Shown: positions 22,639-30,948, counted from the stretch's first letter. The stretch: DNA of 31,281 bases from CAYGAM01 sp964347915 (GCA_964347915.1 CAYGAM010000014.1:1-31281); one strand, 5' to 3'. The notes: a model not told the origin generated them from the letters alone. Made by a program: numbers and translations.

Positions 22639-23013
22639 ATGGCGGACATGCAATTTATGCAGTATTCGATATACGTCGACGGCTCGGGGCCGCCCAAATG
22701 CAGATTCGGCTATGTCATCAGCGAGACGGGCGAATCCGAGTGCAAAAGCCGCGAGGGAATAACTGCCAACGAGGCCGAGTACCTGGCGATACTTGCAGCG
22801 CTGGAGCGGTTTGCCGAGTCCGGCGAGAGCGTTACGCTGTACAGCGATTCGCAGCTGGTGGTCCGGCAGCTCAACCGCGAGTATGCAATAAACAGCGATT
22901 CGCTGCGCTGCCTTGCGCGGCGGGCGTGGCCGCTGATGGCGCGCATGCCAAATCTCCAAATAAAATGGATTCCGCGCGGCGAAAACTTGGCAGGCAGGAT
23001 GCTCGGAAGCTGA
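22639..23013 (+). CDS. rnhA: Ribonuclease HI
   Basis: Hydrolyses the RNA strand of RNA-DNA hybrids. The 124-residue archaeal/Sto-type short RNase H fold shows Asp14 in SIYVDGSG, Glu47 in TANEAEYLAILAAL, and Asp70 in LYSDSQLVVRQLNREY. The fourth acidic residue, normally Asp in a final N-x-x-A-D motif, seems to be Gly here (ENLAGRMLGS, Gly119). Activity may be altered, although the first three residues are the main metal ligands. ATG at 22639, 8 bases after the membrane protein gene. Confidence 0.83.
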   Translation: MADMQFMQYSIYVDGSGPPKCRFGYVISETGESECKSREGITANEAEYLAILAALERFAESGESVTLYSDSQLVVRQLNREYAINSDSLRCLARRAWPLMARMPNLQIKWIPRGENLAGRMLGS

Positions 23014-23122
23014 CCAAAGGCGCAAGCAATGGACCAGGACGCGGCTGAAATGCGCGCCCCACCCAAACTTCTCCGCGCCTCAATAGCTTTATTACCAAAC
23101 CTGTCACAGCAGAGCTCAAAGA

Positions 23123-25213
23123 ATGGCCGAATCCGTCTTTCTCACTCCAAAATCAATTGCCATCATAGGCGCGTCAGACAAGGAGGGATCGGTAGGGCGG
23201 ACAATAACTGCCAACATAATGGACGGCTTTCGTGGAACGGTATATCCTGTCAGCCCGTCTCGGGACGCGGTATTCGGAAAGCGGACATTCAAGTCCGTTC
23301 TTGACGTGCCCGGCGATATCAGCCTGGCCGTAATCATAATCAAAAACGTGCTTGTGCCGCAGGTTCTCAAAGAGTGCGGCAGGCGGAAAGTCAAAAGCGC
23401 CATCGTAATTACGGCAGGATTCAAGGAAGTGGGCGAAGAGGGCGCCCGGCTAGAGCGGCAGCTGAGGGATATCGCAGCAGAGCATGGAATTGAGATGATA
23501 GGGCCAAACTGCCTGGGCGTCATGAACCTTGACCCTAAAACCATGATGAACTCTACATTCCTCAAGATTACGCCAAAGACGGGGCACATTGCGCTCGTCT
23601 CCCAGAGCGGAGCCATCTGCGCCGCATTGTGCGAAGATGCAAGCGCCCAGGGAATAGGATTCTCGGCCGTCGTCAGCCTCGGAAACAAGGCTGCAACGGA
23701 CGAGGTTGCGGTCCTCAAGACGCTTGCCGTCCACAGGCAGACCAGGGTAATCGTAATGTACCTGGAAGATATCAGCTGCGGGCGGGAGTTTCTAAAAGTG
23801 TGCAGGCGCGTAACAAAAAAGCACAAAAAGCCAGTTCTTGTCCTGAAATCTGGACGCAGCGCGGAGGGAGCCAAGGCCGCAATGTCGCATACGGGAGCAA
23901 TGATGGGCTCTGACGAGCTGTACGATGCGCTTTTGCAGCAGTCGGGCGCCATCAGAGTGGATACGATGGAGGAGCTCTTTGACTATGCTACGGCATTCTC
24001 AAAGCAGCCGCTGCCTGCAGAGGGCGATCTGGCAATCGTGTCAAACGCGGGCGGACCTGCGATAATATCGACTGATGCATGCGCCAATCTCAAGATTCCA
24101 ATGGCCAAGATAGAATCGGTGCGGCCCAAAATAGACAAGATTATTCCGCCGTGGGGCAGCTCAAGAAACCCCGTAGATATCGTAGGCGACGCCGACTATG
24201 AGCGGTTCAGGGGAGTCCTGAAATACGTTCTGGGACACAAAAACGTAGGCTCTGTAATTGCAATGTGCACGCCGTCGGGAACGCTGGACTATGACGGACT
24301 GGCGCGCGTAATAGTGGAAATGTCCAAAAAATACAAAAAGACAATTCTTGCCAGCCTGATGGGGCTTGACGAAGGCATCACAAACAGGGAAATTCTGGCA
24401 AAAGGCGGCGTTCCGTACTATGCGTACGCCGAAGGCGCAGTCCGCACTCTGCATGCCATGCTGCGCTTTGCGCGATGGGCGAACGCGCCTCCAGGAACGG
24501 TCAAAAAATTCCGGGCGGGCAGGGCAAGGGTGCGCAAGATTCTGGACGATGCCAAAAGCCAGGGAAGAGACAGCCTGCTGGAAGAAGAGGGGCAGCAGAT
24601 ACTGCGCGCGTACGGACTGCCGCTTCCACAGAGCCGGCTTGCAAGGAATGCGGACGAGGCTGCGCGAATCGCCAAAAAGATCAAATTTCCCGTAGTACTA
24701 AAAGTGCAGTCGCCGCAGATAACGCACAAGTCCGATGCAGGCGGCGTTCGGGTAAGCCTGCAGAATGAAGAGCAGGTGAGAAAGGCGTTTGGTGAGATCA
24801 TGGCAAGCTGCATAAAGTACGACAAGAATGCCGAAATTCAGGGCTGCCTTGTAGTTGAGATGGTCCAGGGCGGAAAGGAGATGATAATCGGCTCAAAGCG
24901 CGAGCCTGGCATGGGTCCTGTTCTGATGCTCGGCATGGGAGGCATCTATGTTGAGGTGCTCAAGGATGTGACATTCCGGCTTGCTCCGGTAACCGACAGG
25001 GAGGCGGACGAAATGATATCGTCCATCAAGTCAAAAAAGCTGCTGGAAGGCGTACGGGGCGAGCAGCCGTCTGATACTGCAAGCCTTGCAGAATGCATAA
25101 TGCGAGTCTCGCAGCTTGTGACAGACTTTGAGGAGATAAGCGAGCTTGACATGAATCCCGTTCTGGTCATGAGCAAGGGATGCCGCATACTTGATATCCG
25201 AATAGGCTTGTAG
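23123..25213 (+). CDS. ADP-forming acyl-CoA synthetase, probably 4-hydroxybutyrate--CoA ligase
   Basis: A 696-residue fusion of alpha and beta parts of the ADP-forming acetyl-CoA synthetase family. The alpha part has the CoA-binding fold SIAIIGASDKEGSVGRTITA (11-30), the ligase loops VVSLGNKAATDEV, and the catalytic His in AAMSHTGAMMG (His256). The beta part (about 465-696) is an ATP-grasp: KIKFPVVLKVQSPQITHKSD, GGVRVSLQNEEQV, GMGPVLMLGMGGIYVEVLKD, ELDMNPVLV. Nitrosopumilus has two such fusions, for 3-hydroxypropionate and 4-hydroxybutyrate, and the latter is encoded next to 4-hydroxybutyryl-CoA dehydratase. Here the dehydratase lies 1.5 kb away, hence the call. Substrate not provable from sequence. 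ATG start at 23123. Confidence 0.82.
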   Translation: MAESVFLTPKSIAIIGASDKEGSVGRTITANIMDGFRGTVYPVSPSRDAVFGKRTFKSVLDVPGDISLAVIIIKNVLVPQVLKECGRRKVKSAIVITAGFKEVGEEGARLERQLRDIAAEHGIEMIGPNCLGVMNLDPKTMMNSTFLKITPKTGHIALVSQSGAICAALCEDASAQGIGFSAVVSLGNKAATDEVAVLKTLAVHRQTRVIVMYLEDISCGREFLKVCRRVTKKHKKPVLVLKSGRSAEGAKAAMSHTGAMMGSDELYDALLQQSGAIRVDTMEELFDYATAFSKQPLPAEGDLAIVSNAGGPAIISTDACANLKIPMAKIESVRPKIDKIIPPWGSSRNPVDIVGDADYERFRGVLKYVLGHKNVGSVIAMCTPSGTLDYDGLARVIVEMSKKYKKTILASLMGLDEGITNREILAKGGVPYYAYAEGAVRTLHAMLRFARWANAPPGTVKKFRAGRARVRKILDDAKSQGRDSLLEEEGQQILRAYGLPLPQSRLARNADEAARIAKKIKFPVVLKVQSPQITHKSDAGGVRVSLQNEEQVRKAFGEIMASCIKYDKNAEIQGCLVVEMVQGGKEMIIGSKREPGMGPVLMLGMGGIYVEVLKDVTFRLAPVTDREADEMISSIKSKKLLEGVRGEQPSDTASLAECIMRVSQLVTDFEEISELDMNPVLVMSKGCRILDIRIGL

Positions 25214-25279
25214 CAGGCTTCATTTTGCATGGCAGCGCACACGCCTTGCTCCATAATTGCAGTTCTAGGCACAAAGTTG

Positions 25280-25285
25280 TTTTTT
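25280..25285 (+). terminator. Possible T-run terminator
   Basis: Six T's about 67 bases past the stop of the synthetase gene. Archaeal RNA polymerase often terminates at such runs without a hairpin. Confidence 0.3.
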
Positions 25286-25291
25286 ACGCGT

Positions 25292-25426
25292 TCAGGCGTA
25301 ACAGCTCAGTCTCTGGAAGATGTTCCTGATTTCAGGCACGAATTTGCCCGAGAGTGCCCTCCGAGGCGGCAAAACCACCGTTTGAACTTCCAGAGCCCGG
25401 GGGATGTTGCGTTCATGCAGGGTCAT
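25292..25426 (-). CDS. Possible small protein, 44 aa
   Basis: ATG 25426 to TGA 25292 on the minus strand: MTLHERNIPRALEVQTVVLP then PRRALSGKFVPEIRNIFQRL. The composition is balanced and codon-like, unlike nearby noise frames. An AATATTTACTT box lies about 37-46 bases upstream of the ATG, slightly farther than the leaderless spacing of this genome. No family is recognised. It would be the only gene in the 400-base gap between the synthetase and the zinc-ribbon gene. Confidence 0.3.
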   Translation of the reverse strand: MTLHERNIPRALEVQTVVLPPRRALSGKFVPEIRNIFQRLSCYA

Positions 25427-25613
25427 GGGACGTAAACTCTTACCAGCGCGCGCGCAAAAAAGTAAATATTGGGCGGGACAAACCGAATGCAGTGCATAAT
25501 GGCGCAAAGCACAAGCTTGGCCATATTCTGATCTGCTCTAGCGCGCCTTTTTCACTCTGTCTTAATCCTGCGGCCCGCATTCTCAAAGCAGCGCACACGC
25601 GAGAGGATCGCGC

Positions 25614-25922
25614 TTGACTGCTCCAGACAGCAAGCCTGACACTCTAGAAGATGCAGACAGCAGAGTAGGCAAGGGGCCGTGCAAGAGGATCTGCACGCAG
25701 TACAAGGCAACAAAGCCGGTCTCGCAGGGACGCTATATTGCAGGCCAGGTAAGATGCATGATATGCGACATATTCATGCGCAGGGACGGCTGCGTAGACA
25801 AGCACGGGCATACTGCGACTCCGGATATCAGGGGGCTGTTCTGCAAGTGCTGCGGGTACCGTGTTCGGACAAAGCCGCGCGCTACAAAGTACAAGGAAAA
25901 GCTGAACAAGGGCAGCTACTAG
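25614..25922 (+). CDS. Zinc-binding hypothetical protein, 102 aa
   Basis: TTG start. After an acidic lead come CKRICTQYKATKPVSQGRYI, AGQVRCMICDIFM, then a His-containing loop DKHGHTATPDIRGLFCKCCG and a basic tail (YRVRTKPRATKYKEKLNKGS). The paired cysteines (CMIC, CKCC) with CDxxM spacing look like a zinc ribbon of treble-clef kind. I recognise no named family; it resembles small zinc proteins conserved in thaumarchaea. It is a monocistronic gene between the two CO2-fixation genes. Confidence 0.65.
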   Translation: MTAPDSKPDTLEDADSRVGKGPCKRICTQYKATKPVSQGRYIAGQVRCMICDIFMRRDGCVDKHGHTATPDIRGLFCKCCGYRVRTKPRATKYKEKLNKGSY

Positions 25923-26143
25923 GCTGGGCTTGGGGGGCATATCGCGCGCCGCAAAAACTAAACAAGATACTGCGCATCTCGTGGTCTTTGCGCGCCGCAT
26001 TCAAATCTGCTGCCGGGCGCATGTCTTTGACTCTTGAATGGCGCCGCGCAGACCGGCTCATTCTAGACAGCGCAGGACTGGAATCTTGCCGGCCTTGGAC
26101 CTGGCAAACATATATCAAAGAAACATGATGACAAAAAGCACGC

Positions 26144-26761
26144 TTGAAGAATGCAAACAAGACGGTAAAAGAGCTCGCTGTGGTGGGAATCGGCATACTG
26201 ATATTCTGGCTTGCACTGCTGGCGGCATTCGGCACGAACAATCCGTTTTATGTAGTGTCCAGCGGAAGCATGGTTCCAGCCCTGAATGTCTATGACATAC
26301 TGGTTGTTCAGGCCAAAGTGCCCTTTGAAACCATACAGATCGGGGACATCATAGTATTCAACAGGCCGAGCGGCGATGATCGGGTGATCGTGCACCGCGT
26401 TGTTTCGGTGATAGACGACGATCCGTATACAATCAGGACAAAGGGAGACGCCAACTCTGGATCAATTCCCGGAACAGACTTTCCAATAACCGACGAAGAG
26501 TACATCGGCAAGGTGGAGCATGTCGTGCCGCAGCTGGGATTCGTAACCAGAATATTTGCGCCGCCTGTCAACTATGTGATAATCGCAGTGATCCTGGGCA
26601 TACTTGCATTCCGGCACTTTAGATCAAAAAAGCCCGACATGGAGCCGCCGTCAGTCGACAAGATATCACAGGACAGGGCCTATTCGGACGATGAGCGGGG
26701 CAATACGCCCGTTCAGAGCGACGCCGATGCAAAAAGAGACGCAGGCAAGCTTGACGACTAG
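26144..26761 (+). CDS. Signal peptidase I, archaeal type
   Basis: Cleaves signal peptides on the outer face of the cytoplasmic membrane. The 205-residue protein has an N-terminal membrane helix (residues 11-30), the nucleophile in VVSSGSMVPALNVYDIL (Ser42), His84 in VIVHRVVSV, and Asp102 in TKGDANSGSIPG (Ser-His-Asp arrangement of archaeal/ER enzymes), then a second membrane helix (PVNYVIIAVILGILAF, about 141-156) and a 45-residue acidic tail. The start is TTG at 26144 with a CATATATCAAA box near 26109-26119. The 3' end shares CTAG with the stop of the convergent dehydratase gene. Confidence 0.9.
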   Translation: MKNANKTVKELAVVGIGILIFWLALLAAFGTNNPFYVVSSGSMVPALNVYDILVVQAKVPFETIQIGDIIVFNRPSGDDRVIVHRVVSVIDDDPYTIRTKGDANSGSIPGTDFPITDEEYIGKVEHVVPQLGFVTRIFAPPVNYVIIAVILGILAFRHFRSKKPDMEPPSVDKISQDRAYSDDERGNTPVQSDADAKRDAGKLDD

Positions 26762-28263
26762 CTTTTTGCAATCTTGAAGACGCGCCTAAAGTATTCAGAA
26801 TTTTCCGCGTCATCCTCAAAGTCGCCCTTTATTCCGGCCAGCTTTTTTGCCAGATTTTTCTTGTACGTCATCTGCATCTGCCTTTGAATCTGTATGCGCT
26901 GCGCCTGAGGCGAGCCGGCCCCGTGCATGGACTCTGTGAGGTATCCTACGGCGTTTCTGCCCATGGTCATGTTCTCTATCAGCCGCAAAATCCTGCGCCT
27001 GTTCTCTACGTCTGCTCCCTTTCTGCCTGCCAGATACTTTTCAAGAATGGGACCGATCTCCGGATGCTTAAAGTCCTGGTCCGACGGCAGCGTTACGACT
27101 ATTCCGCCTGCAATATCCTGCGCCAGCCTTCCAATCTCGTACGGGAATCTGGTGACATTGTGCTTGCATACCTGCGCCAGCATGTCGTCATTCAGGTATG
27201 CGCCGGACTTTGTCTTGTGGGCCTGGTACGACGACGCAATGCCCGCAGCAAATATCGTCTCGTTGAGGTGCGTCATCTCTATCATCTTGTCCTTGATGTG
27301 CGAGACGCGCGGCACGCCGTTGTAGTCTGCAATCGTTCCGGCGGCGCCTATCAGGACATCGCCAAGCCCTGTCTTGCAGACATAGCTCCTTCGGTGATAG
27401 CAGGTAAACCTTTCCACCAGCATTGATGCAAATTCGTATTCGCCGAACATAAAGACGCGCTCCCACGGAATAAAGACTTTGTCCAGTATTATCAGGGCCT
27501 CCTGCCCGCTGTACTCTGCATTTCCTGCGTCAATGTCGCCGTCCTCCATGCTCCGAGTGTCGCAGGACTGCCTGCCGTACACGTACGTAACGCCCGGCGC
27601 ATCGACGGGAAGCGCGCCCACAACGGCATATTCCCTGTCGTCTTCGGTAAGCCGAATCGTCGGCATTATTATTATCCAGTGCGAGTTTATGCATCCTGTC
27701 TGGTGCGCCTTTGCGCCGGATACGTACACGCCCTTTTCGTCCTTTTCAACAACATGCGTGTACAGGTCTGGGTCTATCTGTTCTGACGGACCCTTGCTTC
27801 TGTCTCCTTTGGGATCGGTCATCGCGCCGCCGATTACCAGATTCTCCTTTTGAACCATTTTGATAAATTCCAGCAGCCTCTGATGATACGGCGTGCCGTA
27901 CTTTTCGTCTATCTCGTACGTCGTGGAATGAAGAGAGTTTAGCGCGTCCATTCCAACGCAGCGCTGAAAGCAGGTTCCGGTATTTTGGCCCAGCTTTCGC
28001 TGCATCTTGTTTTGCATGACCAGATCATTGGCAGACTCGGCAATGTGGAGAAACCTGTTTACTTTTATTCCGCTTATCGACGAATCGGCAGATGCAAGAT
28101 CTTCTTCCCGCACTGCCAAATCGTACGTCTCGGCCACTGCATTAATGGATGGCCTTATCAATGGATGATCTACTGGCTCCTTTACCAGCTCGCCGAACAG
28201 GTACACCTTGAGGTTTCGTCCTCGCAGACTGTCTATATAGTCCTCGCCAGTCCTAATGACCAT
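26758..28263 (-). CDS. 4-hydroxybutyryl-CoA dehydratase
   Basis: FAD and [4Fe-4S] enzyme converting 4-hydroxybutyryl-CoA to crotonyl-CoA, a defining step of the archaeal 3-hydroxypropionate/4-hydroxybutyrate cycle. From ATG 28263 it is 501 residues. Cluster ligands align with those known in the Clostridium enzyme: CxxxC in GTCFQRCVGMDAL (Cys98, Cys102), then His290 and Cys296 in CYHRRSYVCKTGLGDVLIGA. In the Clostridium enzyme the last two ligands are 7 residues apart (His292, Cys299); here the spacing is 6, so one residue is missing between them or another residue serves. A TATAAATA box at 28286-28293 supports this start over the upstream open frame to 28512. Confidence 0.92.
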   Translation of the reverse strand: MVIRTGEDYIDSLRGRNLKVYLFGELVKEPVDHPLIRPSINAVAETYDLAVREEDLASADSSISGIKVNRFLHIAESANDLVMQNKMQRKLGQNTGTCFQRCVGMDALNSLHSTTYEIDEKYGTPYHQRLLEFIKMVQKENLVIGGAMTDPKGDRSKGPSEQIDPDLYTHVVEKDEKGVYVSGAKAHQTGCINSHWIIIMPTIRLTEDDREYAVVGALPVDAPGVTYVYGRQSCDTRSMEDGDIDAGNAEYSGQEALIILDKVFIPWERVFMFGEYEFASMLVERFTCYHRRSYVCKTGLGDVLIGAAGTIADYNGVPRVSHIKDKMIEMTHLNETIFAAGIASSYQAHKTKSGAYLNDDMLAQVCKHNVTRFPYEIGRLAQDIAGGIVVTLPSDQDFKHPEIGPILEKYLAGRKGADVENRRRILRLIENMTMGRNAVGYLTESMHGAGSPQAQRIQIQRQMQMTYKKNLAKKLAGIKGDFEDDAENSEYFRRVFKIAKS

Positions 28264-28504
28264 ACAACAATATGTAACATGCTCGTATAAATACTCTAAA
28301 TTTTCAGCTGTGCGCCGCACCTTTACTGCAGGGCATTGCTGCCTTGCGCCGCCGTCATGTCCCGCGCGCAGGCGAACTTGTGCAATTCGGCCCCAAGCGA
28401 AATGCGCAAGGTCAGGCAGAAAAAGCCAGACGCATCCAAAGCGCCTGCATGCCTGGCGGCAAGGCAACAGCGGCGTTCCATGCAGGCTTGCCTGGCCTGA
28501 GCCG
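28264..28504. other. Intergenic stretch upstream of the dehydratase
   Basis: Holds the TATA-like box (28286-28293) and no supported gene. The minus-strand open frame through 28512 has Cys/Arg-rich composition unlike the family. Confidence 0.5.
28286..28293 (-). promoter_or_regulatory. TATA box of the dehydratase gene
   Basis: Plus strand TATAAATA (minus TATTTATA), 23-30 bases before ATG 28263. One of the clearest archaeal promoter boxes in the window. Confidence 0.6.
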
Positions 28505-28704
28505 CTAATCAAAATTATTTTCGATTTTGAATTTTAGGCAATCCCGATGATCCGCAAGAGCAAATTCGCGGAATTCACTGCAGTTTGGACAGGTTGCTGC
28601 CAAAATTTGATCGACTATTTTGACGCATTTGTCGTACTTTTCCTTGATTATTCGCCGGACGCAACCGGAACTGCTTGAGATTCGCTTTTTAAGCCGGGCG
28701 AAGA
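28505..28704 (-). pseudogene. Frameshifted C-terminal LKKRI/C-rich module of the 28648 gene
   Basis: In a frame different from the upstream gene the minus strand encodes LKKRISSSSGCVRRIIKEKY, DKCVKIVDQILAATCPNCSE and FREFALADHRDCLKFKIENN, ending at TAG 28505. It aligns without gaps to the C-terminus of the 29199-29627 protein (LKKRILSSTDCVQKIIEKK, KIDEQILAMAYSDCSES, ALAERLDRLQPRIENN). One base lost within 28694-28709 therefore cut this module off the gene at 28648-29025. Extra cysteines here (CPNC) suggest metal binding, not shared by the paralogue. Confidence 0.6.
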
Positions 28705-29025
28705 TCCTTGGAGATGCGCCAGATTGTCAGATTCAGCGGAGGCCTTGAGCGTTGATTGCCTTTCAAGTTCGGCCATCATTTTGGGGTATGCTTTAAGCCG
28801 TTCCTTGTTGTATTCTGGACTAATGTCCATGTCGATCAGATGCTGAATCTTTTTTATTTCGTCGTCTTGTTCCTCTTTGATTTCCTGGAGAGATTGGCTT
28901 TTTTCGGTTGCTGCTTGCATCTTGTAAATATCACCGTCTACATCAAAAGTTATTTTTTTTGTGCCTTGCGGAGTTTCGATTACGTACGAGGGCAGTTCAA
29001 AGTCTGTGCGATCAAGCAGGCTCAA
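28648..29025 (-). CDS. Accessory YVIET/KITF-module protein, 125 aa, C-terminally frameshifted
   Basis: TTG start at 29025. Paralogue of the 12979-13284 protein: LPSYVIETPQGTKKITF, then an acidic helix (LQEIKEEQDDEIKKIQHLID) and KMMAELERQ. Residues around SAESDNLAHLQG match the linker SAESDNLRLQEI of the 29199-29627 protein. The last 18 residues (LKSESQAVPVASGE region) are a frameshifted reading of the LKKRI module, so the native protein was probably about 170 residues. Function unknown. An AT-rich TATA-like tract lies near 29056-29070, leaving a short leader. Confidence 0.55.
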   Translation of the reverse strand: MSLLDRTDFELPSYVIETPQGTKKITFDVDGDIYKMQAATEKSQSLQEIKEEQDDEIKKIQHLIDMDISPEYNKERLKAYPKMMAELERQSTLKASAESDNLAHLQGSSPGLKSESQAVPVASGE

Positions 29026-29198
29026 TTTATCGCCATGCCTATGCGTCCTGTCTCTTATTTATTAAATATTTTATTTCAGCCACGAAGTGCGCCAAAGATC
29101 CCAAATGGCCACGCACCTGACGCCATTGAAGCACGCGCCAAATCGCAGCTAATGACAAGACAAACAGCCGCTCAGTGCACTTCGCTTGGTTGGTATCG

Positions 29199-29627
29199 CT
29201 AATCGGGATTATTTTCGATTCTGGGTTGCAGGCGATCCAGGCGCTCCGCAAGAGCAGATTCGCGAGATTCACTACAGTCTGAGTAAGCCATTGCCAAAAT
29301 CTGCTCATCTATTTTAATGCCTTTGCTAATCTTTTTCTCAATGATTTTTTGAACGCAATCTGTGCTACTCAAGATTCGCTTTTTGAGGTGGGGTGGAATT
29401 TCTTGTAGGCGTAAGTTGTCGGATTCGGCAGATGCCTGTTGTGCAGACATCTTTAATCGTTCAACGGCTTTGTGGAGTTCATTCTTATCGTAAGACTGAT
29501 CGAATGTCCATTGGGCAAACATTTCCAGCTTCTCGTAGAATTGAGGATCATCTTGAGGTATTGAGGATGCCGCTACCATGCGGTCATACACCGTTTTTAT
29601 CATCCAATCGTGATCAGAATATGGCAT
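29199..29627 (-). CDS. Accessory FYEKLE-module + LKKRI-module protein, 142 aa
   Basis: Residues 1-50 are the helical module (DDPQFYEKLEMFAQWTFDQS, YDKNELHKAVERLKM), shared with the 68-residue protein at 13995 and the N-terminus of the 29614 protein. A linker SAESDNLRLQEIPPHLKKRI leads to the second module (SSTDCVQKIIEKKISKGIKI, then DEQILAMAYSDCSESRESAL). It seems the least damaged example of the second module in the window. ATG 29627 (TTG one codon earlier) overlaps the ART-like gene by 14 bases, repeating the order at 13995-14005. Probably helical, soluble and cytoplasmic. Role unknown; candidate partner or antidote of the ART-like protein. Confidence 0.6.
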   Translation of the reverse strand: MPYSDHDWMIKTVYDRMVAASSIPQDDPQFYEKLEMFAQWTFDQSYDKNELHKAVERLKMSAQQASAESDNLRLQEIPPHLKKRILSSTDCVQKIIEKKISKGIKIDEQILAMAYSDCSESRESALAERLDRLQPRIENNPD

Positions 29628-30930
29628 CAACTATCTCCACACGCACTATCTTACTATATTCTTTTAATCGTGCTTTATTCGATTCAGCTACTTCTGATGT
29701 AATGTAGATTGTGAGATTGTCAGGAGATATGCCTATGTTTTGGCGTTGTAATGGCACACCATAATTCATGGCTATGTATTCAAGAATATCCCAAGCTGCA
29801 CCCTTATGAAATATTCCAAGATGTTTTTTCAAATCTATGCCTTTTGGGTTAAATTTCAAAAGAACACCTTCGTCACCGTGCGCATAAGATTTAGCTATTG
29901 ACTTATCAACTGAAAAGTAGGCAGCGCCTTCTCTTGTGCCGCCAATCTTGCTATTTTTGAGCATATCGTTTACTTCACTCAGATTCGTCCCGCGATACAG
30001 TGTAGGTGAAGCATCTAATATTTTCCCAAAATGATCAAGGAATGAATTAATGAGATTGTCAAATTGATTGGATGGTTTTTTGAGTTCGGGATATTTTTCA
30101 ATGTCCTTGCTTGTTATCTGTGTATCCTGCATACGCCCAAACTCACTGTCTGATATTTTGTCATCGAAATAAAGGCCTCTTATAGCGGCGAGTAAATTCT
30201 GACGCACTGTTTGCATTTTAACTGCATATGATTTCGTTAATTTCCAATAAAATTCTAGCGGATTCTCATATGCAACACTGTCTAGCGGAGCTCTCACAAC
30301 ATTCTTACCATCCCAGTTTTTGAGGCGATCACGGTCTAATTTGCGGTATATGAGACCAGACAGCAGTTGATTGTGACCATCGCATAGCTTATGTTCAATT
30401 TTTTCGTTTTCTTGCGCTTTTTGTTTTAGACTCTCTTCACTTTTTTTGTGTTGGCCTTTTTTGACGCGTGCTAGGCGGCCTTCTTTTTTCCAGTCGCGGC
30501 TCTGCCACCATTCCATTAATTTTTCTCTGACGTTTTCGCCTTTTTTGAAGCAGATTTTCCTGCCGTCTCTCATAGTTCTCCAGTAGCAGTCACCATCTTT
30601 GTCTATGGGTTCGTTTCTGCGCGGGCGGAAGGTACCGGCTTTGTCGAATATTTTTCTAACATTCTTGTCGACTCTGGCGGAGAGAATTTTAGCCTGGAGC
30701 ATAAAAAGACGACTATCCAGCTGCTCACATCCTTTCTGTGTTTTGAATTTTTTAATGGCTTTATGAAGCTCATCCTTGTCATAATATGGATCGTAAATCA
30801 TTTGAATGCAGGCCTCCAATTTGTCATAGAAATGCAGGCATCTCTCGTCTAATGTCGTTGCTGGCAATCTTGATTTCATATTGTCATAAGCAGTTCTTAC
30901 TATTGCATCATAATCTATACAATTCATCAT
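29614..30930 (-). CDS. ADP-ribosyltransferase-like protein, type 2, full-length (438 aa)
   Basis: Residues 11-64 are the helical module (MKSRLPATTLDER, FYDKLEACIQMIYDPYYDKD, ELHKAIKKFK). Residues 112-132 are a basic GDCYWRTMRDGRKICFKKGE segment recalling the YW...R segment of the type-1 protein. A Lys/Glu-rich linker follows (145-180). Residues 215-438 are the ART-like domain: helical lead, Arg313 in PTLYRGTNLSEVNDML, Ser340 in TREGAAYFSVDKSIAKSYA, FNPKGIDLKKHLG, and Glu384 in WDILEYIAMNYGVPL. That is the R-S-E order, with Ile rather than Glu/Gln two before the Glu. The gene is strikingly AT-rich. ATG ATG start; an ATTTAAAATTAA box lies 19-30 bases upstream. No signal peptide is evident. Confidence 0.62.
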   Translation of the reverse strand: MMNCIDYDAIVRTAYDNMKSRLPATTLDERCLHFYDKLEACIQMIYDPYYDKDELHKAIKKFKTQKGCEQLDSRLFMLQAKILSARVDKNVRKIFDKAGTFRPRRNEPIDKDGDCYWRTMRDGRKICFKKGENVREKLMEWWQSRDWKKEGRLARVKKGQHKKSEESLKQKAQENEKIEHKLCDGHNQLLSGLIYRKLDRDRLKNWDGKNVVRAPLDSVAYENPLEFYWKLTKSYAVKMQTVRQNLLAAIRGLYFDDKISDSEFGRMQDTQITSKDIEKYPELKKPSNQFDNLINSFLDHFGKILDASPTLYRGTNLSEVNDMLKNSKIGGTREGAAYFSVDKSIAKSYAHGDEGVLLKFNPKGIDLKKHLGIFHKGAAWDILEYIAMNYGVPLQRQNIGISPDNLTIYITSEVAESNKARLKEYSKIVRVEIVDAIF

Positions 30931-30948
30931 TGTAAAACTTAGCTTTGC

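Noticed and set aside
29092..29100. 9-base match (CGAAGTGCG) to the 3' end of tRNA-Gly as a possible attachment site
   Set aside because: Too short and inside AT-rich non-coding DNA; expected by chance in 31 kb given relaxed searching.
29039..29308. 89-codon minus-strand frame
   Set aside because: Overlaps the real 3' end of the 29199-29627 gene in another frame and has no family resemblance.
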